The position numbers and the translations under genes were made by a program. DNA of 57,587 nucleotides from Moraxellaceae bacterium REDSEA-S32_B1. GTDB lineage: Bacteria > Pseudomonadota > Gammaproteobacteria > Pseudomonadales > Moraxellaceae. The notes under the pieces were generated by a model. It worked only from the letters and a program-made list of their open reading frames with translations. It was not told the DNA's origin and did no database searches. The DNA lies in the NCBI GenBank assembly GCA_001626925.1, contig LUOR01000010.1, forward strand, positions 28,966-86,552, read 5' to 3'. How positions within the stretch are numbered: the stretch's first letter is position 1; each line of letters begins with the position of its first letter. This document shows positions 57,492 to 57,587 of this stretch, piece after piece.

Positions 57492-57587
57492 GGGGCTGTA
57501 GTAGATTAGCACTATGATAATCTACATTTATGAAGATAACACGATGTAAATTAAGTAAAAAAACTCAAAGGAAGCTACTAGAGTTTT
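57492..57587 (+). mobile_element. 5' end of a second IS1595-family insertion sequence (cut by the window edge)
   Basis: GGGGCTGTAGTAGATTAGC (57492-57510) has the form of an IS1016-like terminal inverted repeat and is followed 20 nt later by a transposase start. The right end is outside the window, so neither the repeat pairing nor a target duplication can be checked. Its terminal repeat differs from that of the element at 18049-18786, so the two are distinct IS types. Confidence 0.6.
57530..57587 (+). CDS. IS1595-family transposase, N-terminal fragment (runs off the window)
   Basis: Nineteen codons are visible, beginning MKITRCKLSKKTQRKLLEF. This basic start resembles the N terminus of IS1016-like IS1595-family transposases, which lead into a helix-turn-helix. 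The assignment rests on recognition of the N terminus and on the terminal-repeat-like sequence just upstream; no catalytic residue is in view. Confidence 0.6.
   Translation, partial: MKITRCKLSKKTQRKLLEF

Noticed and set aside
1..57587. CRISPR arrays, tRNA or rRNA genes, prophage or defence islands
   Set aside because: I found no regularly spaced direct repeats, cloverleaf genes, phage structural genes or nuclease-defence clusters on reading the window; the content is mainly conserved core genes plus two insertion sequences.

Overview
The window is chromosomal DNA of a moderately AT-rich gammaproteobacterium, very probably Acinetobacter or a close Moraxellaceae relative. The reasons are a BfmR/BfmS pair that matches the Acinetobacter proteins nearly residue for residue, the free-standing trpGDC cluster, the asd-fimV-truA neighbourhood, and IS1595-family insertion sequences. 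Most of it is conserved housekeeping sequence. I see no tRNA, rRNA, CRISPR array or prophage.

Layout. 1-2343: infA (minus) with a near-consensus promoter, a divergent AraC-type regulator, and truA. 2402-7706 (minus): type I asparaginase, a FimV-like polar/peptidoglycan-binding protein divided between two adjacent reading frames, and asd. 7985-10649 (plus): a membrane-anchored endonuclease/exonuclease/phosphatase protein, then an intergenic region that encodes what looks like a GacA-activated, CsrA/RsmA-sequestering small RNA, then adhP. 10754-15000 (minus): nrdA-nrdB, preceded by paired NrdR boxes and a perfect DnaA box. 15574-18026 (plus): bfmRS. 18049-18786: a complete IS1595-family element with 14-bp inverted repeats and 8-bp target duplications, sitting 22 bp past bfmS. 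18814-20256 (minus): a MASE1-GGDEF diguanylate cyclase.

20589-35648 (plus): the complete respiratory complex I operon nuoA-B-CD-E-F-G-H-I-J-K-L-M-N with very tight or overlapping junctions, closed by a terminator. 35882-38476 (plus): an unidentified lipoprotein, upp, and a cold-shock-domain/transmembrane/Excalibur protein. 38510-43459: a LysR regulator divergent from fpr, a nitronate monooxygenase divergent from a second AraC regulator, and the cytochrome c assembly-like ypjD. 43689-47820: ffh, a short possibly truncated ORF, birA-coaX (minus) and a TSUP permease whose start codon overlaps that of birA. 48390-54593 (plus): a GntR regulator, smc, zipA and nfuA. 54826-57279 (plus): trpG-trpD-trpC. 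The window ends with a frameshifted gene remnant abutting a second IS1595-family element that runs off the edge.

The observation most worth following is the small RNA at about 9199-9366. It has a perfect GacA upstream activating palindrome at 9125-9142, seven GGA motifs (several in hairpin loops) and a strong terminator whose loop is AGGGA. This is the anatomy of RsmX/Y/Z-CsrB family RNAs and would link this locus to Gac/Csr global control. Other regulatory DNA of interest includes a duplicated TTTACA/TGTAAA palindrome upstream of bfmRS, an inverted repeat between the LysR gene and fpr, and an orphan minus-strand terminator near 47.9 kb.
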